The notes under the pieces were generated by a model. That model was not told the origin of the DNA, searched no databases, and saw only the letters and a program-made list of their open reading frames with translations. 64,000 nucleotides of DNA, from assembly GCF_932276165.1 (NCBI RefSeq), contig NC_063987.1, forward strand, positions 2,294,001-2,358,000, in the 5' to 3' direction. This document shows, piece by piece, positions 1 through 11,900 of this stretch. The stretch's first letter is position 1. Every line of letters begins with the position of its first letter. The DNA is from Plutella xylostella (lineage: Eukaryota; Arthropoda; Insecta; Lepidoptera; Plutellidae). A program made the translations under genes and the position numbers.

Positions 1-210
1 GTCACATAAATATAATGGTCCATATATTTTATCAAGGGTAAAATCACAATGCATTTTTTTTATTCAACATTTCACATAGGTAAACAGTCATTTGGAGTAT
101 TAATTAATATTTGGGTTTGTTAACATTTTATCTACATACCATAGCAATGTAACGTGATATAAAATAACTCATTTTTAAATATAGAAATGTCAAAATTATC
201 GTACTACTGT

Positions 211-248
211 ATTTTTGTTATAGCTGGTACTCCAGCTATAACAAAAAT
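211..248. repeat. Perfect short hairpin
   Basis: Arms of 17 nt (ATTTTTGTTATAGCTGG and its exact complement) around a 4-nt loop TACT. It may be the core of a very small MITE or a chance palindrome. Confidence 0.8.
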
Positions 249-454
249 TGACACGTAAAATTAGAGTTTTCCTATTTTTTCGTATCTTACGTACAGCCTA
301 TGTTGTGAGAGCTAAATGTTCCAACTTAGGAAATCCAATCTACGTCTTCTAATGATCACTGTAAACCTTTGAGTGGTTAAAGTTCAAGTTCAAAATGCGA
401 ACATATCAGGTTGAATGCCCAAATAAATGTATGTTTCTTTCTTCTTTCAATAAA

Positions 455-548
455 GCTTCAAAGCTAGCCTGTTCCGTTTAGGAGTAATTTGGTGCTACAT
501 ATATACTAGTAACTGGTACTTTTTCATTGCTCGCGGGCGTGGGTGTAC
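455..548. repeat. MITE fragment (CATTGC-ended family)
   Basis: Shares AAGCTAGCCT...GTTTAG.AGTAATTT and a terminal TTTTTCATTGCTCGCGGGCGTG with the 3' parts of the elements at 28227-28455 and 29433-29665. The left end is missing. Confidence 0.6.
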
Positions 549-1603
549 ATGTTGTATACTTAACATGATACTTGCTAACAACATGATAATATATCTTAAC
601 TAAAATTTTGACATTTCCATAGCGATAATATTTTTCTATGGTTAATACTGATTTTTGGGATTTCGAACAACAACATTCACGACAAAAATCTTACATTTTT
701 AATATTATGTAATTAATTAGATTAGATTAAATATCATCATTGAACTTCAGTTATTTAAAATGCTATTTTAACACCACACATTGAATAATGGAATGACTAT
801 GGAATGATCCCAATCAATATTATTTATTTAAAGATATAACATTTCAATATGTATTTTAAGAAAAAATATCCATACCTCTTTAAAAGTGAAGTAAAAAATA
901 TAGTTACTGGATTTTATAACTAATTGTGATGTAGTACAAAAATATTTCATAAAGTAATCATAAAAATAAAGAGGGCACCAAAATATTTTGTGATGATTGT
1001 AGGTAACTAACAGTTAATCTATTATATTGAGATTAAAATATCCATCGAATAAAATATACTTAAACTATTACATTATTTACAGATTTATCGTATTTCTTAT
1101 ATATTTGGCTTTGAATATTTCCCCACTTGGGAAATGTATACTAAGGTACTATGCAAACATTAGGTTTAGGCTAAAACTAATTTTTACATTATCATCATCA
1201 TCATCAAAGTAAGTAGGTATATATTACTTTATAGATGGTGATTTAAATAATGATTCCAATTAAACACAGTATTTATCTATTGTTAACAATATTTCTCAAG
1301 ATCAGCAAAATAATTATAAGTATTATATTTTTATTTTAGGTATACCTATACAAATTGTGATGTTCATTTTAGATAATGTAGTTAAATATAGCTAATGTAT
1401 TTACTCGTATTTACAATCAGACTTTATATTAAAACGGGATAATAAGCAAATCTGAATATTTAATAGCTGACGTGAACGAATGTAACTTATTTGGTTAATC
1501 TTTAGAGAAGTTTTTTTTTTATTTCAGACACTAAATAAATTCACAAGTGAAAATTTAATGTCAAGTTTGTTTCACTTTATTATAAATATTTTTAAAGATA
1601 TAT

Positions 1604-1806
1604 ATTTCATATACTTAGTGAAAATATGAGTTAGTACGTATATATAATACCTATCTATGAGATTAATGTTTAATATAATAATTTTATGTTTTGTCAGATG
1701 TTTCAACATATTAAAATATAAGTCGGTACTACAGGCATTCTTTATATTTATCTAATGAGGAGTTTTTAAGTTTATATTGGTGTTTTGTGTTAATTAATAC
1801 CATAAC
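1604..1806. repeat. Tandem duplication, copy A (intact, empty site)
   Basis: About 200 bp beginning TTTCATATACTTAGTGAAAATATGAG and ending near TAATTAATACCATAAC. It is repeated with few differences at 1836-1871 plus 2901-3066. Copy A retains the uninterrupted ACGTATATATAATACC where copy B carries the Tc1-type insertion. Confidence 0.9.
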
Positions 1807-1871
1807 ATAATAGATATATATTTCATTATTATATATTTCATATACTTAGTGAAAATATGAGTTAGTACGTA

Positions 1872-2900
1872 CAGTATTGTGCAAATTAATGTGAACACAA
1901 GTAAAAATTTGAAAAAAATACATTTATTAGTTCTAGAATAAAAAAAAACAGAGATATATTAATACAATTTAAGTTGTTTTAATAGAAAATGTGTCTTCCT
2001 TGGCTCGTATAACTTCATCAAAACGTTTTGGCATAGAATCGACAAGGTTTTAACAGTTTTCTGATATTTACTGGTCTAAAAAACTTGTATGAATTACAGC
2101 CTCAATCATTTTAGATTTTCTTGTGCAATCCGTTTTACGAAGTCTAACTTTCACGATGGCCCACTTATTTTCGATGGGATTAAGTACCGGTGAGTTCTCT
2201 GGCCATCCAAAGGCATGATATCTTGTTTTCCGTGAAATATTCAAGCATAATCACGTGGCATGGAGCCGAATTTTGATGAAAAACTTATTGACCGTTATAG
2301 CATCAACTTTTCTTAGTTGGGGCTGTTTTTCTTATATAGGTACCGGATGACTTGTTCCCATCAAAGGCAGGATGGACTGGCTACATTACAGTGACTTGCT
2401 AGAACGGAGATTAGAAGTAAAACTAAGAAAATTTGATGATAACGGTCGATAAGTTTTTCGACAAAATTCGGCTCCATGCCACGATTCTTAGACTAAGATT
2501 ATGCTTAAATATTTCAAGGACAACAAGACATCATGCCTTTGGATGGCCAGAAAACTCACCGGCACTTAATCCCATTGAAAATAAGTGGGCCATCGTGAAA
2601 ATTAGACTTCGTAAAACGGATTGCACAAGAAAAACTAAAATGATTGACGCTGTAATCCATACAAGTTTTTTTAGACCAGTAAATATCAGAAAAAAACAAA
2701 AAAAAAAATATCAGAAAACTGTTAAAATCATATCGATTCTATGCCAAAACGTGTTGAAGAAGTATAAAAGCCAAGGAGGACACATTTTTTATTAAAATTA
2801 CCTAAATTGTATTAATACATCTCTGTTTTTTTATTTTAGAACTAATAAATGTATTTTTTTCAAATTTTCACTCGTGTTCACATTAATTTGCACAATACTG
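1872..2900. mobile_element. Palindromic (foldback) Tc1-type element
   Basis: Ends are perfect inverted repeats (CAGTATTGTGCAAATTAATG... ) flanked by TA on both sides. The whole left arm (to about 2310) is an inverted copy of the right arm (from about 2420). Each arm carries the same 3' part of a Tc1-like transposase, so the 1029-bp element is a roughly 450-bp-arm hairpin with a loop of about 110 bp. It lacks the transposase N-terminus and cannot be autonomous. Confidence 0.9.
2433..2795 (+). pseudogene. Tc1-like transposase C-terminal fragment
   Basis: Frame contains FGWPENSPALNPIENKWAIV, the WPxxSPDLNPIEN signature around the catalytic Glu of DD34E Tc1 transposases. Upstream frames are broken: remnants of the second catalytic Asp region (NSAPCH) are in another frame. 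A decayed copy of the same segment lies on the minus strand at about 2095-2240 in the other arm. Confidence 0.8.
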
Positions 2901-3066
2901 TATATATAATACCTATCTATGAGATTAATGTTTAATATAATAATTTGATGTTTTGTCAGATGTTTCAACATCTTAAAATATAAGTCGGTACTACAGGCAT
3001 ACTTTATATTTATCTAATGAGGAGTTTTTAAGTTTATATTGGTGTTTTGTGTTAATTAATACCATA

Positions 3067-3815
3067 ACGATACATAATTACTTATAATATTTTCACCGAT
3101 TATTCATAAAAATTTGGTAGTTTAAACTTATAATGGTCCTAATAATCTTATTAGTAAAATGATATAAATACACAAATTATATAAAATATATCTAATTAAA
3201 ATAAAGATATTTATTAATATTAATGCAAAATTTTAAACTATTTCCTGAACACAGGACAGGTACGGTTATTATATTTGTTTGTCCGTAAGTTATACAATAT
3301 AATTTATGTATGACTAGTGATATGCAACGATAACTCTTTATGCGTGGTAAGTTTTTTTTACATATTATAATATTATTGTAATATAAATATTTATATTTAG
3401 TCTTTACATGAAAGACGTTTACCAAAAATAGGCTAAGCTTATGTGTATATTATATTTATTATAACATCTAAAATTTAATATTGGGTGCACAAAATTGTAG
3501 TTAATGCAAATAGAAGTAAATAATGTGAATTTTCGATTTTAAATTTCATCTAATTACAGTAATTATATTATATTATATATTCAACAGTAGTCGTAATTTA
3601 AATACATTAAGTATAATATATTGTTAGACTCAATTTTCACGATTAACGATTTACAGATTTTATTTCAGACATTATCATTAAGTGTTAAACAATGTGTTTA
3701 TTTATAGAATATAGAGGTAAGAATATTAATTATGAAGGTATATCATGCAAGGGGCACACTCAATTATCCGTTAACTACTACTACTACTACTTATACATAA
3801 AATATTAGGTAAGTA
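3067..3815. other. AT-rich intergenic spacer
   Basis: No gene, RNA or repeat boundary recognised between the tandem duplication and the mariner. Confidence 0.5.
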
Positions 3816-5105
3816 AGGGCGATACCGAAATGATCGGGAATAGAAAAAAATACAAAGATATCATAATATTATTTACTTTTATTGTTTTTCAAAGTAGTCT
3901 CCGTGACATTCAATGCACTTTTTCATTCGATTAAACCAATCATTGAAACAGTAATTCCAGTCTGAAGTGGATACTGTCAAAACAGCTGATTTGTAAGCTT
4001 CGACCGCCTCTTCTGGGCCGCTAAACCGTTGACCACGTAGCATATCTTTAATTCTTGGGAATGTAAAATAATCATTGGGGCTCCGATCAGGGCTATACGG
4101 AGGATGGTCCATCAACTCCACGTTTTCCATATTTAAAAACGTTCTTGTTTTGCGAGCGGTATGAGAGCTTGCATTATCGTGGTGAAGGATTATACGACGA
4201 TTCGGGTTAGTTTTACGAAGTTCTCTTACGACTTCCGGCAAACAAACTGTTGTGTACCAATCAGCAGTAACCGTCCTTTGTTCTTGTAATGGAATCGTAG
4301 CCACATGGCCAGTTTTCGATACAAACGAAGCGACCATTTTTTTCGACACGCTGCGTGAGCGAATAACTTTTGTTGGCTTGACCTCACCTTCGAAGACCCA
4401 TACTGCCGATTGATGTTTTCTTTCGGGCTCATATGAATAAATCCACGATTCGTCACCAGAGACGATATTGTAGACAGCATTTGAACTGCCTCCATTGAAC
4501 CGTTGCAGAGCAGATCGACACCAATTAACACGAGCCGACTTTTGTTCCTCGGTCAAACGGTGGGACACCCAGCGCGAAACTAACTTCTAGACACCCAGTT
4601 CTTCATGTAAAATGGTTTGAATGGCTGTCATACCAATGCTGAGAGAGGCCCGAATCTGCTCGTATGTCACATGTCTATCTTCTTTTATTAACTGGCGTAC
4701 AGCATCGATGTTATCTTGTGTTACCGCTGTTTTTGGCCGACCAGTAGAAGGGACTGTGGTAAGAGAGGAACGTCCACGGCGAAACTCAGAATACCAACGA
4801 TATATAGTCGTTTTACTTGGTGCTTCAAGTTTATAAATAGAAACAAGCTCGGCGAGACATTGTTCTTGAGATAAACCTCGACGAAAGTTGTGAAAAATTA
4901 TTGCACGGAAATGTTCCCGCGTAAGCTCCATTTTTTACACCGACTTGTCAAATTCAAATGGTCAATACTCTTTTATTTTTTACTTTTTTTAAAATTCGAA
5001 AATGGAATTATGTTTGAAAAAACACTACATTTGATACACCAAAAAGGTTTCACTCTAATTTATTCCTAAGTATTCTAATCCCGATCTTTTCGGTGTAGCC
5101 CTCGT
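3816..5105 (-). mobile_element. mariner element (about 1.29 kb)
   Basis: Inverted terminal repeats of about 28 bp: AGGGCGATACCGAAATGATC on the left and the complement of AGGGCTACACCGAAAAGATC on the right, with few mismatches. The right side ends CG before a TA; the left end appears to have lost about 2 nt, so the exact target duplication is not clean. It encloses one near-complete transposase gene on the minus strand. Confidence 0.93.
3879..4931 (-). pseudogene. mariner transposase, single in-frame stop
   Basis: Cut-and-paste transposase of 350 positions, starting MELTREHFRAIIFHNFRRG (paired helix-turn-helix DNA-binding region, residues about 1-115) and ending YFEKQ. The catalytic triad is intact: GDESW (D160), HHDNA (D252) and NDYF (D287), with exactly 34 residues between the last two (DD34D). 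The only break is a TAG at 4587-4589 just after HEELGV, where relatives read V-R-K-L. No frameshift was seen. The element looks young; the subfamily (possibly cecropia-like) is a guess. It may be mobilised in trans if the ends work. Confidence 0.93.
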
Positions 5106-5299
5106 ATGTTGTAGTCAGAAGTTTAAAGTTCGTAGTTGGTTATTCTAATCAATATTTGCTATGTATACGACTTTTTAATGACAACGTTGCATTCGTGGAT
5201 AGTATTTAATAAATAGATAAAATAATAAAGAGTATATTTTTATTATTTTTAAATTGTAGTATTGTATATTATATAATGTAATATACATAATATATATTC

Positions 5300-5842
5300 A
5301 TTCAAGCATTTTATTAAATTGCTTTATTAATTACACATCGATATGGATTATCCTATATTATGCCATACATAGTGAATAATAGCATGCTTAAAAATATGTC
5401 TTTAAAATCTTGTTTTTCAATATATTTTTATGCTTGACGCAATTCATCATCCTTATTTTAATAAACCCATCTCAATAGATAAAAGATACAATTCTTTAAC
5501 AATAACAATCCTTAAATTACCACCTATCTATGTTTCATTTTGGTCAAACAACAATTATTTACAACTGGAAATTTTTCTACAACTGGACGAAGAATAAAGA
5601 CTTACCCTCCTAAAATGTTTATCAATATTAATATCAGTTGGTATTATTTGGCACAACTGCCAATGACACTCACACACAACTAAGTAAAAATTGCCACTAA
5701 CAAAATTGCTAGAGCCGTATAATATTCGACGTGAAGCAATAAGATTGCCAGATCAAAAATATAGCCTGACCCAAGCGAGCCAGTAAAATAAACAAGCTCC
5801 AACTTAAGACGATCTAATACCGTCTTAAGTGGAATGCTTGGA
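5300..5842 (-). other. Probable cv-c 3' UTR
   Basis: AT-rich, non-coding stretch after the stop codon. Minus-strand polyadenylation signals (AATAAA) occur near 5322 and 5309, with an ATTAAA near 5457. The true cleavage site cannot be told from sequence alone. The mariner starts beyond it. Confidence 0.4.
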
Positions 5843-5957
5843 TCATACATTCGACTCAGGTCCTTCCGTGTTGTGCTTGAAAGAGGCCCGAATGCGAGCC
5901 AGGTACAGCGCGCAAATGTGTCCGTAGCATTTGTTATACCACTCTGTGGTTCGCCCC
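5843..5957 (-). CDS. cv-c: cv-c coding exon 20 (C-terminal START helix and stop)
   Basis: Encodes GRTTEWYNKCYGHICALYLA, then RIRASFKHNTEGPESNV and TGA. This is the C-terminal START helix (PEWYTKSFGHLCAAEV in relatives). Acceptor TTTCAG. A longer open frame overlaps on the same strand in another phase but does not match the family. Confidence 0.96.
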
Positions 5958-8900
5958 CTGAAAACAATGTTAATAATATTTAGCACAAGCTAGCTCAGGG
6001 AAACTTTGGTTATCAAGCTAACTTAGCAAATCCACAACGATTGCTAAAAATGACGATCGATGTTTAATCAATTTAGATGGAACATCGCAGAACATCAATT
6101 GGGCACAAGTAGGGGAGACCGGGGACAAAAGTAACAGCGGGTAGAAAGTAACAAAGACTCTGTGGACTTCCCCAATAGCCTTAACGTCCCAAGCGACAGC
6201 TGGTAGTCAGCATGCGATGCCCCCCGCGCATGATATCATTTTCCGCGCCCGTGCCGCGGTGCAAGGTTGTTTAAGTGAGCATTTCGTGATTTTACACACC
6301 AAAAGTACGTTTTTTGGTGTTTATTCATTTAGTGTTTACGTAGAATTAAGATGCCAAGAACCATATGACTATTTGTTCATTGATTAATTATAAGATTGTC
6401 TGTAGCATGTCATAAATTGTTTTCGAATTTTTTAAAGTTATGTCACCTGATATTTCAAAAATGGGGATGGGTACAAAAGTAACAGCTCGCGGCAGGACAA
6501 AAGTAACGAATTACTTACGTTAGTTTTCCATGTCACATTATAAATTTTTATTTTTTGTTGTTTTGATTAGATATTTGTGTCATAATATTGTATATTATAG
6601 CACAAATAAAACAACTTCTTATCAGTTAGTCTGTTTTAATGATGGATCTCATTTACAGTTTATATTAAGAAGTTTTTTTATGTTTTGTCAATAAGTCATT
6701 TATAAGTTTTTTTTAGTTTCGATAGTTTTTTAAGAAGTTTCCTTAACTAAATAATTTGATTGTTTTTTTTGTTCTTTCTTTTGTATCGTATTTATAACAT
6801 TGGGCAGAATTTACGGGTTGTTACTTTCGACCCATGCCTTGTTACTTTCGTCCTGACCATGGGGTCGAAAGTAACGATTTCCTTTTTTTTTTTGAGGCTT
6901 TAGAAATGCTAAAATTCGAGATGTATTAAGTAAAGTAATAATGGATATTTGTAGACTATATACGAAAGTTTTATGTGACTATATTTATTTTATCGTAAAT
7001 GTTATTAATAACGAGAAATCAGACAGAATCTACAAACTGTTACTTTTGTCCCCGGTCTCCCCTACGGTCAAGCTATCAATATTATGTTTATTTTTATGTT
7101 TATCATTTTATAATTTTTATGTTTTGGTACATGTTATAGATACGTACATCTCGAACCTTTCTTTTGTAAATGTATTGTAACGGTACTGTTGATGTGCCTT
7201 ATATAAATAAATAAATAAATATTTGAATTAATGAATAGGGAATTGGTGGTCTAACTAGGAAGGTGATTAAAATGATGAACTGCCTTGACCACAATCGTTA
7301 TACAATTAAACCCATCGCTATAACTCTAAAACGTCATCCAAAAACTTACATAGTATCAACTCTCGCCAGATGCACGAGTCTACTCCGGCCCTTGCCAGCC
7401 GGCTGCGCCAGATATCTAGAGGCCAGAACGACGCCTCTAGAACCTTCTGAAGGGTTGGTGCCGTGAGCCACGGAGGTCTCAGCCACGGCGCACCAGCCGC
7501 CGCCGCCGCCGCCTTGCTGCCATGAGCTGGGGGAAATAATTGGGTATATTTAGATGACGTAATAATGGAGTTGTGAACACATTGTGAAAGAAAAGGGTGG
7601 ACAATGATATATGGGAGGATGATAAGGACTGACGGAAATAAACTTTCAGTGCTACATTAACTAGTGTGCTATGGGAAAGGAATAAGTCCAGCGTATAGGA
7701 ATAAAAATACATAATGGACCAAATAAAGTTCAAGCGAATGCATATCAGAAAAAAAAACTTGTAGAAGTGACAATTCTTACCGTAACACACAATAATCTCT
7801 TGGAGGTAGATTGATGCTGGAAGCAGTGATGAACTGGAATACTTCAGCGTTAGTTCCGAGTTTCTCCGCCACGCGCCACTTGATCAACGAGTCATCCCAA
7901 ATGTGACGTTCTCGCAAAATCCTGGAAAGCAATAATTAAAAGTTAAATTAGTTTACTAAAATGTATTATCAATTTATCAATAATTCGCAAAATAATGAGT
8001 GGGCTAGTCACATCTGTCTGAGGAAGATTGGTGTAAACGTATTCGTGATTGGAGATTGCGATTAGACAAACATAGTGTAGGACGCCTTCTGGCTAGATGA
8101 GGTGACGAGTTTCAAAAGGTGCCTGGTAAAGATTGGATGAGGAAAGCTATAGATCTGGACTAGTATATGCTGAAGTAGAAGAAAAAATATTACCGTTGCA
8201 TAACTTCTTGAGGTGGAGCCTCAACATCCGTGGTAGCCCTCCAGAGCCTTAGAGGATGTCCATCTCCGACCTTCTTGCAGCACAACTCGACGTGTGGGGC
8301 CGCTCCCGACACCGACATCCAACCTCGCGTTCTGAAACACAACCAGTCCCGTTTAGATTGGGGAAAAATATTAATTTCTATCTGGTAAAAAGCTTGACTC
8401 AGGTCTTAATGTTGTAAAACCATTAAGAGCTGTAACTGGAGTAAAGTTTTTTACTTTATGTTCTTTCTAGACATGCTTTTATAAAATCTAAAATATCAAA
8501 TTGAATGTCTTCGCGATTAATGTTCACTTTAAAATTGTTACTATTGGTCTTATCACTTTAAAAAATATATGCTATCGCGAAGACATTTTAACGTGTAGGT
8601 ATCTTTAAATTTCATTTGTTTATTTATTCAACACTATCAACAAATATTTAAGTATCACATAATTATTTCAAGTCAGTGTTAAAACATCTAGGTCATTCTA
8701 TTTTAGTGTACTAACAACACCTAGTATTCACAATGATAGTGCGCTGTGACTTCTAACTAAGCGATGAATTGAACTCATTGTCAGAGAGGTTATTTGATTC
8801 GGATGATTTGTAATCTGTTCTCATTAAATCAATAGTTATCAATAAAAATCAATGCAAAACTTCAAAATCTGTCAAATCAAAATAGGTACATATTTTCAAG

Positions 8901-11900
8901 AGTACAGTAGGTATGATCATTTAGAAAGGAAATTTTTAAAACACATAAGACTAGAAAATGTACTCAAGAAAATGATTCACGTCGAGCTCGTGTATGCTCA
9001 AAGTTTATAAAAGAAGAGGACAGATCACAATGGATATAAGAATGAGCGATGATGATCCGCACTAAGACACCAACGTCTCACCTCTTTCCTGAACGGCCAC
9101 AGACTCTAAAAAGCATGAAAAAAGTTAATTCTATAAGAAACACCAGTTTATAGAAACAAGAGAATGGTTATCTAAAGTGACATATTACATTACACCATGT
9201 TAAGAGGAGGTATAGTTTTGGTACTGAAAGTGAAAGTGTGGAGAAGTTTAGATTTTGTTGTCTGAACATAACTTACTTTTCTTTGGCTTCTTTCAGTAAA
9301 GCTTTGATGCAGGCCTGCTGGAAACCTTTCCAGTCTTGATTGAAGTCTGCACCTAATTCTTCAAGTGCCACCTGAAAATTAGTAAACACGTGATAAATAA
9401 AAATGTGAGTTCGTTTTTGAAAAAAAAAATAGTCGACGAATAAATGAAGTTTCTGATTTTAGGCAGCCAACTTTATTACTTAGGGCCGATTTTTCAATAG
9501 TCAGATAAATCTTATCTGTGGAATAAAATTGTTGCTGTCACTGTCTAATACAAATATTCAGATGTAACAGCATCAGAATTATTCCTCAGATAACGTTTAT
9601 CTGCCCATTGAAAAATTAGCCCTTAGTCATAGAATTATTGTTGGTCAAGTGACTTTTTACCATGGAGGCCATTTTTTTTTGCGAATTTCCAAAAGTCGTA
9701 GAACAAATGGTGTTCATGACTCCCTTTCGGCTTAGTAAATCACTTTTGCAAAAGACACAACACGGCTTTCTTACCGGCACGCTCTCCTCGAAGTAGTTGA
9801 ACTTGCACCTGGCCAGCATGTCAGCCGGCGCCAGGAACAGCTGCTGGTGCTTCTGTATCAGCAGTAGGAGACAGGCGTGCGCCGCGCGGCTCTCACTGAT
9901 CTGCCGCTGGTCGGCCACGCTCTCGATCACCATTCTGGAAGGATTTGGTTGTTGGTTTTAGCAGTGTGGAAATAGAATGTTTTGTCAGAGCTAGATTTCA
10001 GAAACAAAATTAGTCTTAAAAAAAAATTGTGAGTATCATATTACAGCTTTAGTCAACTTTTATTGATAACCTTTTAGAGCCTTTAAACCGAACTTATTAA
10101 CGCTAAAACACACCTTTAGGATTGTAATAACATTAGTTTTTTCTCAGATTTTACAGAGTTGGATTGTTATTATAAAAACAAGTCTCCCAAAAATGTTGGT
10201 TCTGGATAAGACGCATATTACTCTATAGTCCCTACTTTTATAGCAATAAGTATTACAGTAACCCTACCTATTAGAGTTGCCTTCTTTGGTGCTTCCAGTC
10301 TGTAAGGGTGCATGATGTAACCGCAGCAGTGTGGGCGCGAGGCAAACGGCCAGGTTGGAGGCGGTCATTTGGTTTACTGCCGAATGTTCTGCCACCTGAA
10401 ATATCACAATTAAGTAACATTTATTTTCTGAAATAAACGGTTTATAACCTCTTCCAGCAAAAATTCACTTAAAAAGCAGAGCAAAAGGAAATAAAGAGAG
10501 CGAAAGGATATTAAAAAAACTTTGCTATGGTAGTGTCATATCACCGCACCTTACAGATGAAGAAGCTCAATTTAAAACCGACCGTAAAAGCGGGTAGAAA
10601 GGAAACAAACATTAAATCTGATTTAAACTTACATCAGCCAAAAATATAAGTAGTGACTGTAGAGCTTCCAAGTGCTCTTCGGGCAACAGAAGCAGCGCGC
10701 ATTGAACTGCGTCAGGTCTTAGCGGTTCAGGAACATCTGGGAATAGACATGGAAATTTATTGTTAAATTAAATTATAAAATGAATCATTTTTTAACAAAA
10801 TTGTTGCTTGAATATAATATTTATAATAATTATCGATTTGGTTTAAAACAGGATTTAATACCTATATATTATGAGAATGCGCTTTGTTCATTGTTAGTTT
10901 TATTTGGAGAACTGAATCCTCTCATCATAAATTGAAAATATTTTGACATCAAAATAAAATACCCAAGTGTGCCTCACAGTTACATAAACCTACATTCATA
11001 GACGAGTAATCTTCCGTTGGTGTGAACTAACGAAACAAAAGCCTACAAAACTTAATATCATAATCATAACTGTACCAAGATAGAACAATACAAAAATATT
11101 TTAACTTACGTTGAAAGATGGCTATAAACGTCTCGCTCAACTTATTCGTCAGTAACGCATCAGGCAGTTCTCTGAAGTACTGTTTCACCATATCTGCTAC
11201 GTCGTGAGCTTGGGCTCCGTCGAAGTTCAAGGCAGAAAGTGTTGGGTCGATGGTGTTCATATTTTCTATAGCAAAAGGTGCGTTGCCTGCCCCCGCCGCT
11301 TCGACTACCGCGCGCAGTTTTGCTATCCTTGACTTTACACCGGCTTTTCTGAATATTCCCATCTGCAGAGTTGAATTGTACAATGTTAATATCAACAGAA
11401 GATTAAACCATGAAACAATAGCAGTAATTTTTTAGTGTAGGCTTTGCATAGAATGATGGATAAAATACCTGATCCAAAGCATTGCCTTTCAGCCAGTTGA
11501 GGGCAGACTGTATAGGTTTCGGCAAGGAGTGTCCACTTCTTTGTAACGACACTGTCAGTGGTACACCGAACACAGTTTTATCTGGAAAAGGCATTGAATG
11601 TTTTTAGTACATCTAACATGTTCTACTACTGATACTGATAAATATAGACAAATTTAATTCAAGAATATAGGCCACTTAAAATAAATTCATGACCCATCAT
11701 GTCCCGATCATCAAGAGACCTTTCCTTCCAATGAAGGAAGGATTTGAGGCCTATTATATCATGCTGGCCTAGTGCGGGTTGGTGGACACCAACACAACCG
11801 AGATTGTCGGGTAAGTGGGCAATCCGACTGTCGGATGTTTTCAAGCTGCCCGAAGGGCTCTGACTAGGCTTAACAGCATACCTTTATAATCAGGAGTCTT

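Larger units (their letters stand above)
1..1600. other. Gene-free AT-rich flank
   Basis: No coding sequence recognised. It holds a perfect 17-bp-arm hairpin at 211-248, a MITE fragment at 455-548 related to the elements at 28.2 and 29.4 kb, and a short (ATC)n tract near 1190-1206. Confidence 0.6.
1836..3066. repeat. Tandem duplication, copy B (interrupted by transposon)
   Basis: Same unit as copy A, split at a TA dinucleotide by the element at 1872-2900. The duplication is diverged at a few sites (for example GCATTC versus GCATAC), so it predates or accompanies the insertion. Confidence 0.88.

Noticed and set aside
3192..3425. 77-codon minus-strand frame in the spacer
   Set aside because: Low-complexity AT-rich translation without similarity or context.
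4226..4836. Open frames overlapping the mariner
   Set aside because: They are other-frame shadows of the transposase.
5680..5967. 95-codon open frame on the minus strand at the 3' end of cv-c
   Set aside because: It overlaps exon 20 in a different phase. Only the phase joined from exon 19 gives the conserved START C-terminus; the rest is 3' UTR.
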